Positions 45,576 through 54,029 of a DNA stretch of 55,721 nt are shown here, one piece after another. The position numbers were made by a program, and so were the translations under genes. Position 1 is the first letter of the stretch, and the number at the start of each line of letters is the position of its first letter. Location: the NCBI GenBank assembly GCA_937921995.1, contig CAKZVF010000052.1, forward strand, positions 1 to 55,721, in the 5' to 3' direction. The stretch comes from an uncultured Pirellulaceae bacterium (GTDB lineage: Bacteria; Planctomycetota; Planctomycetia; Pirellulales; Pirellulaceae). Under the pieces are notes generated by a model that saw nothing but the letters and a program-made list of their open reading frames with translations, made no database searches and was not told the origin of the DNA.

Positions 45576-46046
45576 ATATTACTTTTGATCGCAGAATCTG
45601 TAACGTGCCCGCTAGCTCTCAGGGGCTTCACCGTGAACGAATGTCTGCATTGGAATTTGGTGACGATTTCACTCCCAATTTTACGTTCCAAAAAATTCCA
45701 CAACAACTAGCGACGGCACAAAATGCCAATGATTTAAAATTGATTCATAGTTGAGAGTATTTGTTTTAAAAACGTGTCAGGAACACTTCCTCACTTGAAC
45801 CAAGCGAAAAAGATTTTTCAAGAAAGGCGTTAGCCCCATGAAAAACAAGCAGAAGCGAGAGTTGTCTAGAACTTGTGAATCAAATTCTTCTTGGCACAAC
45901 TAAAGGCTTCACTCGCGAGTTTATGAACCGCAGCGAAACAAGTAGGCATGGAATTAAAATTTACGTCGTGATCATCCACGCCGCTTAGACGATTCAATAA
46001 AGCAGCTATAAAAATTGAAACTACAGGAAAAGCCAAAACAAAGCCT
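45576..46046. other. Gene-free stretch between island and pyrE
   Basis: 471 bp, visibly A+T-rich. It should hold the promoter of the island operon (transcribed leftward from 45575). I see no tRNA and no clear direct repeat that would mark an integration site. The antisense/shifted frame at 45866-46207 overlaps pyrE and lacks protein character. Confidence 0.5.
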
Positions 46047-46703
46047 TTAGCCTGCTGACTTAGCACCGTACTCGGCCAAGTAGGCTTCCATACGTTGTCG
46101 ATCGTCGGCCGATAGATCGACGTGTTGCATGATCTCGTGCACGGTGACGATGGCGAAAGTCGGCATATTAAATTCCTTGCCAACTTCTTGCATTGCGGTG
46201 CCGTCACCGGTGGGGCCTCTTTCGGCGCGATCCACCGAGACGACCAAACCGGCCAATTCGATGCTGGCCGCTGATTTGAGTATAGGCACCGTTTCTCGAA
46301 TTGATGTTCCTGCGGTGGTGACGTCTTCGATGATCAGCACGCGCTGGCCGTCGGTCGGTTTATGGCCTACCAGCAGACCGCCTTCGCCGTGGTCTTTGGC
46401 TTCTTTGCGATTGAAACAAAACGCTACGTCGTGGCCTTGATTGCAGAGCGCCGCGGACGTGGTCGCGACCAAAGGAATCCCTTTATAAGCCGGTCCAAAG
46501 ATTACGTCGAAGTTGGTACCCAGTTCGGCCGCGATCGCGTTGGCGTAGAACTGACCAAGTCTTTGGAGTTGGCTGCCGGTGCGGTAGAGGCCCGTGTTGA
46601 CGAAGTAAGGCGTTTTGCGACCGCTTTTGGTCGTGAAGTCGCCAAAGGTCAGCACTCCGACTTCCATCATGAAGTCAATGAAGTCACGTTTGTATTGTTG
46701 CAT
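46047..46703 (-). CDS. pyrE: Orotate phosphoribosyltransferase
   Basis: About 218 residues from ATG 46703 (MQQYKRDFIDFMM); a frame extending 54 bp further would overlap the divergent exonuclease region. It makes orotidine-5'-phosphate from orotate and PRPP in pyrimidine synthesis. The PRPP loop is VLIIEDVTTAGTS, and FGPAYKGIPLVATTSAAL and FNRKEAKDHGEGG are the family's orotate/PRPP segments. A housekeeping gene that here marks the right edge of the island; whether pyrE is the integration site cannot be read. It is divergent from the exonuclease gene 116 bp away. Confidence 0.96.
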   Translation of the reverse strand: MQQYKRDFIDFMMEVGVLTFGDFTTKSGRKTPYFVNTGLYRTGSQLQRLGQFYANAIAAELGTNFDVIFGPAYKGIPLVATTSAALCNQGHDVAFCFNRKEAKDHGEGGLLVGHKPTDGQRVLIIEDVTTAGTSIRETVPILKSAASIELAGLVVSVDRAERGPTGDGTAMQEVGKEFNMPTFAIVTVHEIMQHVDLSADDRQRMEAYLAEYGAKSAG

Positions 46704-46819
46704 AAAAGTAAGTCTTGTGATCGCGAGTGAATATGCCGTTTGTGGTTGCTGGACCAATGGACGGTTTGTCGTGTAAGATAACGTCTGAAATAATTCTCCA
46801 AAAAATCGGTGAACCAGCT

Positions 46820-47719
46820 ATGGCCAATTCGTCTGTGCGATATTTTATTTTTGATATCGAAAGCGTTGCCGATGGTGATCTGATTTCGAAGGTACGCTAC
46901 CCCGGAGAAAACCTGACGCCAGAGAAAGCGATCGAGACCTACGCGGCCGAACGGATGGAACAGTTCGGTTCTGAGTTTATTCCCTACACGTTTCATCTGC
47001 CCGTTTCGATTGCCGTTATCAAAATCAACTCCGATTTTGAAATCCTCGACATCGTTACGCTCGATGCGCCTGAGTATCGGCCACATGTGTTGACAAAATT
47101 ATTTTGGGACGGCTGGAAAGCCTACAAAATGCCGACGTTGGTGACTTTCAATGGACGGACCTTTGATATCCCGTTGATGGAACTGGCCGCGTTTCGTTTT
47201 GGAATCGCGATCCCCCAGTGGTTCAACATCTACGCCAAGAACTGGGAACAGAAACGCGGACGTTACAACCAAGGTTCGCATCTGGATCTTCAGGATATCA
47301 TTACAAACTTCGGCGCGACGCGGCTCAATGGTGGGCTGAATCTTTGCGCGAACATTGTCGGTCGTCCCGGCAAAATGGGCGTCGCCGGGCATATGGTGCA
47401 AAGCCTTTACAACGAAGGCAAAATGCAGGAGATCAACGACTATTGTCGCTGTGATGTGTTGGATACCTATTTCGTATTTTTGCGAACCGCCGTTTTGATG
47501 GGCGACATTACGCTCGAACGCGAAATTGAATTGGTCGAACAAACGCAGGCTTGGCTGGCCGAACGCGCAGAAGAGTTTCCGGTGTATCAAGAGTATCTTG
47601 ATCAGTGCGAAGTCTGGGTAAATCCTTGGGATGAACCGGAGGAAGCGGCACAGGACCTTGCTTCCAGCGATAGCACGCAATCCGCCGGAGTCCAACAGCC
47701 AGACAATCCTGCGGAATGA
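46820..47719 (+). CDS. PolB-like 3'-5' exonuclease
   Basis: About 299 residues from ATG 46820; a longer frame from 46727 has no meaningful extension. It is a DEDDy-type 3'-5' exonuclease of the family related to the proofreading domain of DNA polymerase II (DNA_pol_B_exo2 family): YFIFDIESV gives the first D/E pair, TLVTFNGRTFDIPLM the second Asp, and INDYCRCDVLDTYFVFLR the Y-x3-D. It acts on DNA or RNA 3' ends. The C-terminal about 40 residues are acidic (EPEEAAQDLASSDS). No other domain. Confidence 0.88.
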   Translation: MANSSVRYFIFDIESVADGDLISKVRYPGENLTPEKAIETYAAERMEQFGSEFIPYTFHLPVSIAVIKINSDFEILDIVTLDAPEYRPHVLTKLFWDGWKAYKMPTLVTFNGRTFDIPLMELAAFRFGIAIPQWFNIYAKNWEQKRGRYNQGSHLDLQDIITNFGATRLNGGLNLCANIVGRPGKMGVAGHMVQSLYNEGKMQEINDYCRCDVLDTYFVFLRTAVLMGDITLEREIELVEQTQAWLAERAEEFPVYQEYLDQCEVWVNPWDEPEEAAQDLASSDSTQSAGVQQPDNPAE

Positions 47720-48243
47720 GTTTCCGATTTGGACCTGGGGACAAGTGAATGCGACACGATGCTTCGCCTGAAAACGGTCAGTGAAATCGTACCGCCACGT
47801 CTGCGCCCCCCCAGAATGGCTGGTTTTTAAGCTATTTATTGAGCGATTGTGATAGCAAAACTTTGCAGTCACGGATATCTGAGTGCTCTACCCAAACCCC
47901 CTAGTGCCCGCTTTTGCATCCCAAGGTGTGAATTTGCGAAAACTTTGCCGAATGTAGCGGCAAGGTGTCAGGGTGATCCGGCTTTTCCGGCCATTCGTAG
48001 CAAAGAGATTCCGATTAATCCGATTCTCATGACGATACCACTGGCAGGCTTTGTAAGGGATCCGTCTGTCGGATCGATCGTCGCGATTGTAACAGCAGTC
48101 GCAGGCTACGAAACGGATGACGGTGGATCAAGGAATATGACCCCGCGACCTTGCGAAAGTGCTGAATATAAGGCGTCCTAAAAGACGCCAAACGCAACCA
48201 CGCGGTCTTCGGCTCGCAAGGATTTACTCAAAAGGAGTTTGTG
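47720..48243. other. Leader region before BBP7-like gene
   Basis: 524 bp. The end carries AAAAGGAG at about 48229-48236, the ribosome site of the next gene. Small open frames (47849-48181) show no protein features. ATCCGGC...GCCGGAT-like bits near 47974 could fold but no terminator is clear. Confidence 0.5.
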
Positions 48244-49902
48244 ATGAAACGTTTTTGGCATACATGTCTGGCTATGATCGCTTCGGCGACTATGACTGCC
48301 GGTGTCGCGAATGCTCAAAACGATTGGAACGTGCCGTCTGAAATCGGCTCATATCAATCGATTCTTTCTCGTGCCGGTTACGGCAACGGCATGCCCGCCA
48401 CCAGCGGCGGTGCCGTTGGCGGCAGTGGCACTGCGAATATATCCGGCATGCTTAACGGCGGTGCCGTTGGTGGCAGCGGCGCCATCAATGGTGGTGGCGT
48501 GCTTAACAGTGGCATGGTCACTGGCGAAGTCGTCAACGGCGGCGCGATGCCCTACAACGGTTCGGCCTCGAGCGTCATGGGGCAACCGATGGGAACAGCT
48601 CAACCGATGATGACCCAACCACGGATGACTCAGCCACGCATGTCACAACCGTTGCTGACTCAGCCTCGTATGGCTCAACCGATGTTGACCCAGCCGCGCA
48701 TGGCTCAGCCGATGCTGACTCAGCCTCGCATGGTCAGTGACGGAGCCGTCTACGATAGCGGCGCGACCATGGGCGGTGGATACATCGACAGCGGTTACGG
48801 CGGCATGATTGATGGCGGCTGCGGCGGAGACGTTTACTCAGGCGTCGTTGACAGCGGCATTGGCTATGCTGAACCGGTTTACAGCGCCCCAGTATTCAGC
48901 GGAGCTCAAGTGTTCAGTGGCGGCGGACGTGCTCGTTCGGCAAACTGGGTTGTTGGTCTTTTCGCGATGTCGTTTGCTCGTGACTACGAGGACGGTGTAT
49001 TACTCAGCCAAAATCCAGCTGGCGATCAATTGTTCACAACGGACGCTGACGAAGGCGACTTTGGTGGCTACGGCGTTAATTTGACTCGCCGCCAATGCAA
49101 CGGACGTGGTTTGGAACTGCGTTACTGGGCTTTCAACACCTCTGCCTCGGCGCAGCTGGATGGGGCCAACGTTTTCTCGGTAATGCCAACGCTGGTATTC
49201 CTTGAACACGGTCCATCGGCACGCGACGTACTTTCGATCTACGACACCACCGAGTTCCACACACTCACCCGCGAAACAGACATCAACAACTTTGAAGTCA
49301 ACCTGCTCAATAACGGCGGATTCTACCAAACTCGTCGTGGCCGTTCTGCTGCGTTTGAATTGGTCGGCGGTGTTCGCTGGTTCCAGTTTGACGAACGTTT
49401 GGCTTATACGTCGATCGGAGACACAACGGCCCTCCCGTTGGCGACTGAATCGTTCACCTATCAGTCACAAGTCACCAACGACCTGGTGGGTTTGCAGTTG
49501 GGTGCTCGCAACGAGTTGTGCCTAACAAACCGGCTTCGTGGATTCTTCGGAGTTACCGCGGGTATCTTCAACAACCACATCCAAACGCAGCAAAACTTCT
49601 TTGATGCCAACGGAGTAGGGGCGACTCTGACCGATGGACCATCAACGGGTCGTGAGTATGACTACAGCGACACCAAGAATGACGTTGCGATTCTCGGAGA
49701 GCTGGACATGGGTGTGACGTATCAAGTTTCCCAACGAGCCCGTGCTCGATTAGGTTATCGCACCTTTGGTATCGCCGGCGTTGCCTTGGCAGCGGATCAA
49801 ATCCCTGTCGACTTCCGTCGCACCGATCGAGTTCAAAATGCCGACAGCAATGGTTCGCTATTGCTACACGGTGGCTATGCTGGAATGGAATTCTGCTTCT
49901 AA
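48244..49902 (+). CDS. BBP7-like outer-membrane beta-barrel protein
   Basis: About 552 residues from ATG 48244 with AAAAGGAG about 8 bp upstream. A signal peptide (CLAMIASATMTAGVANAQ) is followed by Gly/Ser/Asn-rich low-complexity sequence and a tandem repeat of MTQPRMAQPML-type units (about 115-160; coded by 48600-48732). From about residue 230, WVVGLFAMSFARDYEDGVLL, YGVNLTRRQCNGRGLELRYWAF, RRGRSAAFELVGGVRWFQFDER and a final YAGMEFCF fit the BBP7 family of planctomycete outer-membrane barrels (beta strands alternating and ending in aromatic Phe). It is probably a surface porin/adhesin; function unproven. A terminator follows at 50017-50052. Confidence 0.85.
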   Translation: MKRFWHTCLAMIASATMTAGVANAQNDWNVPSEIGSYQSILSRAGYGNGMPATSGGAVGGSGTANISGMLNGGAVGGSGAINGGGVLNSGMVTGEVVNGGAMPYNGSASSVMGQPMGTAQPMMTQPRMTQPRMSQPLLTQPRMAQPMLTQPRMAQPMLTQPRMVSDGAVYDSGATMGGGYIDSGYGGMIDGGCGGDVYSGVVDSGIGYAEPVYSAPVFSGAQVFSGGGRARSANWVVGLFAMSFARDYEDGVLLSQNPAGDQLFTTDADEGDFGGYGVNLTRRQCNGRGLELRYWAFNTSASAQLDGANVFSVMPTLVFLEHGPSARDVLSIYDTTEFHTLTRETDINNFEVNLLNNGGFYQTRRGRSAAFELVGGVRWFQFDERLAYTSIGDTTALPLATESFTYQSQVTNDLVGLQLGARNELCLTNRLRGFFGVTAGIFNNHIQTQQNFFDANGVGATLTDGPSTGREYDYSDTKNDVAILGELDMGVTYQVSQRARARLGYRTFGIAGVALAADQIPVDFRRTDRVQNADSNGSLLLHGGYAGMEFCF

Positions 49903-50016
49903 GAAACCCCAAACCAGTGTTACACCGATTTGATAATCGCTAGTTTGGTTAATCCAACACGCGACAAAGATTAACCTGACCATTGGCGTAGAATCAAAGA
50001 TTCCCAATGAAGCCAC

Positions 50017-50052
50017 GTGCCACGTTCAATTTTGGACGTGGCACTTTTTTTT
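50017..50052 (+). terminator. Rho-independent terminator after BBP7 gene
   Basis: Perfect 9-bp stem GTGCCACGT (50017-50025) and ACGTGGCAC (50036-50044), a 10-base loop and a T-run through 50052. Confidence 0.85.
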
Positions 50053-50066
50053 GATGCGTCATCCGT

Positions 50067-51087
50067 TTATTGCGGCATTTGGAAGGTATGCCCCAGCCGA
50101 TGAAGCACATGCATCGGCGCCAATCCGTAGCGCGGTGCATTAGGAAAACGCTGCACCAACCAATCGGCATGTTCAAGCGCCAACAGCTGGTTTTTGACCT
50201 CATCTTCTTCTGGAAAACGCTCACCTCTGCGGTCTTGGCGAGGATCCCCCACCGTACGAAACGTCTCAATTAGCTCGAAACGAAAGTGTGGATTGTCTGG
50301 ATGCTTTTCCACCAGATTCTGAAATGTTTCCAGTGCGCGGTCGGTGTCTCCTGATTCTCGAAAGCAACAACCGATGAGAAATTCGCAAGACGTATTTTCT
50401 TGGCTTTGTTGTCGCAGATCGCTGAGAAGCTCGATGGCGACATTTAGGTGATGGCTTCGTCGATCAAAATCGCCAAAGTAGTCGCGCCTGCCTATGCCTC
50501 GAACCGCCAGCGGGCGTGGCAGGAAATTCGACGGATCGACGATTTGGTCAATCGCCACCCTGGCCGCGCTATCTTTCTTTCGTTTGCCCATCAAATAGCG
50601 GGTACGCGCCTTTTGGAATTGTACCGAAAAGTCATCTTGCTCAATTACGCTGGTCAGTTCGTCCAACGCCGCCACATGGGCAAAATACGATTCAACGAAG
50701 TACTCTTGAGAGCGGTAAACAATTCCCAATTGGTTGAGGATCCTGGCCGCTTCCACCAAAGCACTGACCGGCAATTCCGATTTGTCTTTATGCAGATCAA
50801 ATTCATTCAGGGTTTGACGGTAGCGTCATTGCCAACCGCGCTTGGTCCTTGTTTTCGGCCGCTTTCATCTTCTCCAAGGCCGCGATCATCGGCAAGAGTT
50901 CTTTGATCTCGGCCTCAAGCTCTGGGCAACGCCGAACAACGTCATCGACCGAAACCAACTGCCCGCAACGGATCTTCTGTTCTTGCCGCATCGCGGCTTC
51001 ACTGGGTGTGGTCAAATGCCCGGCCAAAAAATCTGTCATCGACGCAGAGGTCGACGCCGGTCGATGGGAAAGGTCACGATCCGCCAC
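50067..51087 (-). pseudogene. Ser/Thr protein kinase-TPR gene remnant, kinase domain lost
   Basis: Two fragments of one former gene. From ATG 51087, about 95 residues (MADRDLSHRPASTS, KIRCGQLVSVDDVVRRCPELEAE) resemble the N-terminal extension of planctomycete Ser/Thr kinases and stop at a TGA at about 50803. Immediately after, in another frame, sequence at 50067-50802 encodes tetratricopeptide repeats (RYRQTLNEFDLHKDKSE, ALETFQNLVEKHPDNPHFR) ending at 50067. The kinase catalytic domain of about 300 residues is missing between the two halves, and the halves are out of frame by one base. Intact kinases of this kind are usually over 700 residues. This cannot be a working kinase. Confidence 0.7.
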
Positions 51088-51466
51088 AATCGGTCTCTGT
51101 GCTTTGCCAGCAGCTGAGCCAATGAATTCTCATCACCCGACCGAAGCCCTTGTTCAATGTCGTGATCTGAAAGAATGATAAAGGCCCAAAAAAAAACAGC
51201 TTCAATAATGCAAGCATCGCAGTACGTGTCCCAGGCTTAATTGAGAAACCCGCGTTTTCCCTAAGCAATACACGAAGATTCGATTGTACTCGTTGGTTCA
51301 CAAAATAAAAACAATCCAAATTCTTTTACGCCACCAGTAGAAAACACAGTCCACCGCCCGTTTATCAACGCAGCTAACGTCCAAACCGGTTTCGACTGCC
51401 TCTTCGAAAACTTCCGCCGTTGTTCTGGACAATCCGAACATCACTTTTAGTAAAGGAAGTTTTACT
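51088..51466. other. Gene-free stretch before peroxidase remnant
   Basis: 379 bp with no supported gene. AAAGGAAG at about 51453-51460 is the ribosome site for the following frame. Divergent promoters for the kinase and peroxidase remnants probably lie here. Confidence 0.5.
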
Positions 51467-53001
51467 ATGCCACGCAAAAGAACACGAAAAAAGGACAATC
51501 GCCTTACGATCACGCAACTGGAAGATCGTAAGCTTTTAGCCGCAGATTTGACGGCTTCACTGGACACAACGTTGCCGGAACTGTCGTCGATCCAAACGGA
51601 ACATCAACCGACGCTCCGCGCCAGCAGGTCAACGACATCACAGCGTTTCTGGATGGTTCGGTGGTCTACGGTTCTGATGAAATCCGCGCTGCCGAACTGA
51701 GAACGTTCGAGGGAGGACTTTTGAAAACGTCCGCAGGCGATTTGCTTCCCTTTAACGAGGCAGGTCTGTTGAACGCCGGTGGCGATAGTGACACTCTGTT
51801 TTTGGCGGGCGACATTCGCGTCAACGAAAACATCGCGCTGACAGCCATGCACACGATCTGGGTTCGCGAGCACAATTTCTGGGCCGGTCAAATTTCATCG
51901 GAGGATCCATCCCTGAGTGACGAAGATGTCTACCAGCAAGCCAAAGCGATCGTGACCGCTGAACTGCAGGCGATCACATACAACGAATTCTTGCCCGCCT
52001 TATTGGGCGCAGACGCGCTCAGCGAATACCGCGGATACGACGAAACCGTCAACCCCGGCATCAACAATGAATTTTCAACCGCGGCGTACCGTTTCGGGCA
52101 CAGCATGCTGTCGTCGGAACTGCTACGGCTCAACGATGACGGGAGTGTTGCCGAAGAAGGAAACATTTCGCTTCAGAACGCGTTCTTTTCTCCCGATGAG
52201 ATCACGGCCAACGGAATTGATTCGATTCTTGCCGGTGCAGCGGCTCAAATCGCCAACGAAATCGACAGCCAGGTGGTCGACGACATTCGGAACTTTCTAT
52301 TCGGGCCTCCCGGAGCTGGCGGATTTGATCTCGCTGCGCTGAACATTCAGCGCGGCCGCGATCATGGCTTGGCGGATTACAACCAAGCCCGTGAAGACTT
52401 TGGTTTAGAACGTGTCGATTCGTTTGACGACATCACATCAAACGCCGGAGTCGCCGCAAAGCTGGAGCAGTTCTACGGTAGCGTGGACAACATTGATCTG
52501 TGGGTCGGCGGGTTGGCCGAAGACCATGTGGAAGGCTCCAGTATGGGCGAACTGTTTTCGACCATCGTCGTTGACCAGTTTGAGCGGATTCGTGATGGCG
52601 ATCGACTGTGGTACGAAGAGATCTTTTCCCGGCAGCAGTTGCGGGACATCAATTCGTCCACGTTGGCCGATGTGATTGAACGAAATTCAAACCTGACCAA
52701 TCTGAGCGATACGGTTTTCTTCGCCGAAGGGTTTGAACCTACCGAGGAAAATAATACCGATCGAAATCGTAACGATCGAAATGATTTCGCGACCAATCGA
52801 ACCGAAGTTCGAAACAGACGCGATTCGTTGACGAATCAAAATCGACGAGTTAATAACCGTGAAGCAATGGAAGGTCTGCGAGGCTCTCAAGCGCAAACCG
52901 ACGGTGATGGCCAAAACAATGAAAGGAGAAACAACACGGCCAGAGGTGGTATAGATCGGTTGGGATCACTGGACGAAATATTCGCAAGGTTCAATTCTTA
53001 A
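51467..53001 (+). pseudogene. Animal-type haem peroxidase, internally deleted
   Basis: The N-terminus from ATG 51467 has a basic segment and [13 protein letters not shown], the planctomycete export motif also seen in the RTX protein, then goes off near 51570. In the next frame (about 51575 onward) the peroxidase core resumes: DPNGTSTDAPRQQVNDITAF, AMHTIWVREHNFWAG, the proximal-His segment AAYRFGHSMLSSELLRL and NIQRGRDHGLADYNQAREDFG, continuing to a stop at 53001. The front of the peroxidase domain, with the distal His (normally in a GQFxDHDxxLT-type segment), is missing, and the halves are in different frames. A C-terminal Asn/Arg/Asp-rich tail is present. It cannot be an active peroxidase. 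Confidence 0.8.
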
Positions 53002-53038
53002 ATTTGAGAATAGAGTAAGTCAGTGCGATCCCAAGAGA

Positions 53039-53068
53039 AAACCGGCGGGGAATTCCCCGCCGGTTTTT
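53039..53068. terminator. Strong bidirectional rho-independent terminator
   Basis: Perfect 12-bp stem AAACCGGCGGGG / CCCCGCCGGTTT (53039-53050 and 53055-53066), an AATT loop and a T-run to 53068. It lies between the peroxidase stop and the stop of the converging IF-3 fragment gene and can serve both. Confidence 0.95.
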
Positions 53069-53109
53069 CATCATTTGGTTTCAACTGAACGTGCCAAAGT
53101 CCATGCTGG

Positions 53110-53424
53110 TTAATCAGATTTTCCTGGCGCGATCGTACAAAACATGCGGCGCGATTGCTTCGACGGTGCGCTTTCGATTTTGCCATGTTCGGAAAGCAGT
53201 TCGATGATGTGTTCCATCACCTTGCGGCCCTCTTCGATTTGAGCCATCTCGCGTCCGCGGAACAACACCACGATCTGCACCTTAAAGTTGTCTTCAAGAT
53301 AGCCAATCGCTTTTTTGACCTTGATCTTAATATCGTGATCGCCAGTTTTTGGTCTCACACGAATCTGTTTCACCTTAGGTAGGCGATTCCTGCGTTTGTC
53401 ATGATCGAACGTGCCAAAGTCCAT
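53110..53424 (-). CDS. Stand-alone duplicate of the IF-3 C-terminal domain
   Basis: 104 residues ([15 protein letters not shown]). Homologous to residues about 70-172 of the adjacent inf[44 protein letters not shown] and the final APSKQSRRM. It lacks the IF-3 N-terminal domain. The start comes 5 bp after the infC stop with no ribosome site of its own visible, so translation is coupled. Its last 150 bp are about 95% identical to infC at DNA level (offset 320 bp), while its first 25 codons diverge, which suggests a tandem duplication homogenised by gene conversion. Function unknown: it could bind 30S like IF-3 C-domain or be an evolving leftover. Confidence 0.85.
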   Translation of the reverse strand: MDFGTFDHDKRRNRLPKVKQIRVRPKTGDHDIKIKVKKAIGYLEDNFKVQIVVLFRGREMAQIEEGRKVMEHIIELLSEHGKIESAPSKQSRRMFCTIAPGKSD

Positions 53425-53429
53425 GATGG

Positions 53430-53948
53430 CTAATCAGATTTTGCTGGCGCGATCGTACACAACATGCGGCGCGATTGCTTCGACGGTGCGCTTTCGATTT
53501 TGCCATGTTCGGAAAGCAATTCGATGATGTGTTCCATCACCTTGCGGCCCTCTTCGATATGAGCCATCTCGCGTCCGCGGAACAGGACGGTCACCTGCAC
53601 TTTGTCGTTGTGCTTCAGAAAGCCAATGGCTTGCTTGACCTTAAACTGGATATCGTGTTCGCCCGTTTTCGGTCGAACGCGAATCTCTTTGAGCTTAGTT
53701 TGATGCTGCTTACTTTTGGCCGTGCGCTTGCTTTTGTCGTATTTGAACTTTCCAAAGTCCATGATTCGACATACTGGCGGTTTCGCTTCGGGCGCGACTT
53801 CGACAAGATCAAGCCCGTCTTCGCGCGCTTTTTCAAGTGCTTCGGCTGTTGGAATGACGCCTAGCTGGTTGCCTTCGGCGTCGATGACACGGATAGGCGT
53901 AACTCGAATTGATTCGTTAATTCGATTGGATGATGAGCTGGGTGGAAT
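53430..53948 (-). CDS. infC: Translation initiation factor IF-3, AUU start
   Basis: 172 residues, starting at ATT 53948. The open frame from an upstream TAA contains no ATG, GTG or TTG before the internal Met of MDFGKF at 53762; the ATT is preceded by AAAGAGG about 8 bp away, and the sequence from there ([24 protein letters not shown]) is the expected IF-3 N-terminus. E. coli infC also uses AUU, which lets IF-3 repress its own synthesis. N-domain about 10-75 ([34 protein letters not shown]), then linker, then C-domain with [12 protein letters not shown] and [11 protein letters not shown]. It binds 30S and checks start codons. thrS lies 81 bp upstream, the classical order. Confidence 0.93.
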   Translation of the reverse strand: MPPSSSSNRINESIRVTPIRVIDAEGNQLGVIPTAEALEKAREDGLDLVEVAPEAKPPVCRIMDFGKFKYDKSKRTAKSKQHQTKLKEIRVRPKTGEHDIQFKVKQAIGFLKHNDKVQVTVLFRGREMAHIEEGRKVMEHIIELLSEHGKIESAPSKQSRRMLCTIAPAKSD

Positions 53949-54029
53949 CGGTTGTACCTCTTTAAATGAACATGGAAACTCAACAGATTATTGGTTACTT
54001 AACCAACCTACGTCAACAGAAACATTGAA

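Noticed and set aside
45576..46046. tRNA or attachment site at the island's right end
   Set aside because: I could find no cloverleaf or direct repeat matching the left border.
45866..46207. 113-residue frame overlapping pyrE
   Set aside because: First half is a frame-shifted reading of pyrE; second half is A+T-rich without a start or domain.
47099..47872. Long minus-strand frame over the exonuclease gene
   Set aside because: Antisense shadow; the sense frame has clear DEDD motifs.
48040..48056. Sigma-54-like TGGCAGG...GTAAG element
   Set aside because: Spacing and -12 element do not fit the TGGCAC-N5-TTGC consensus.
47849..48181. 110-residue frame upstream of the BBP7 gene
   Set aside because: No signal, motif or ribosome site; likely a leader region.
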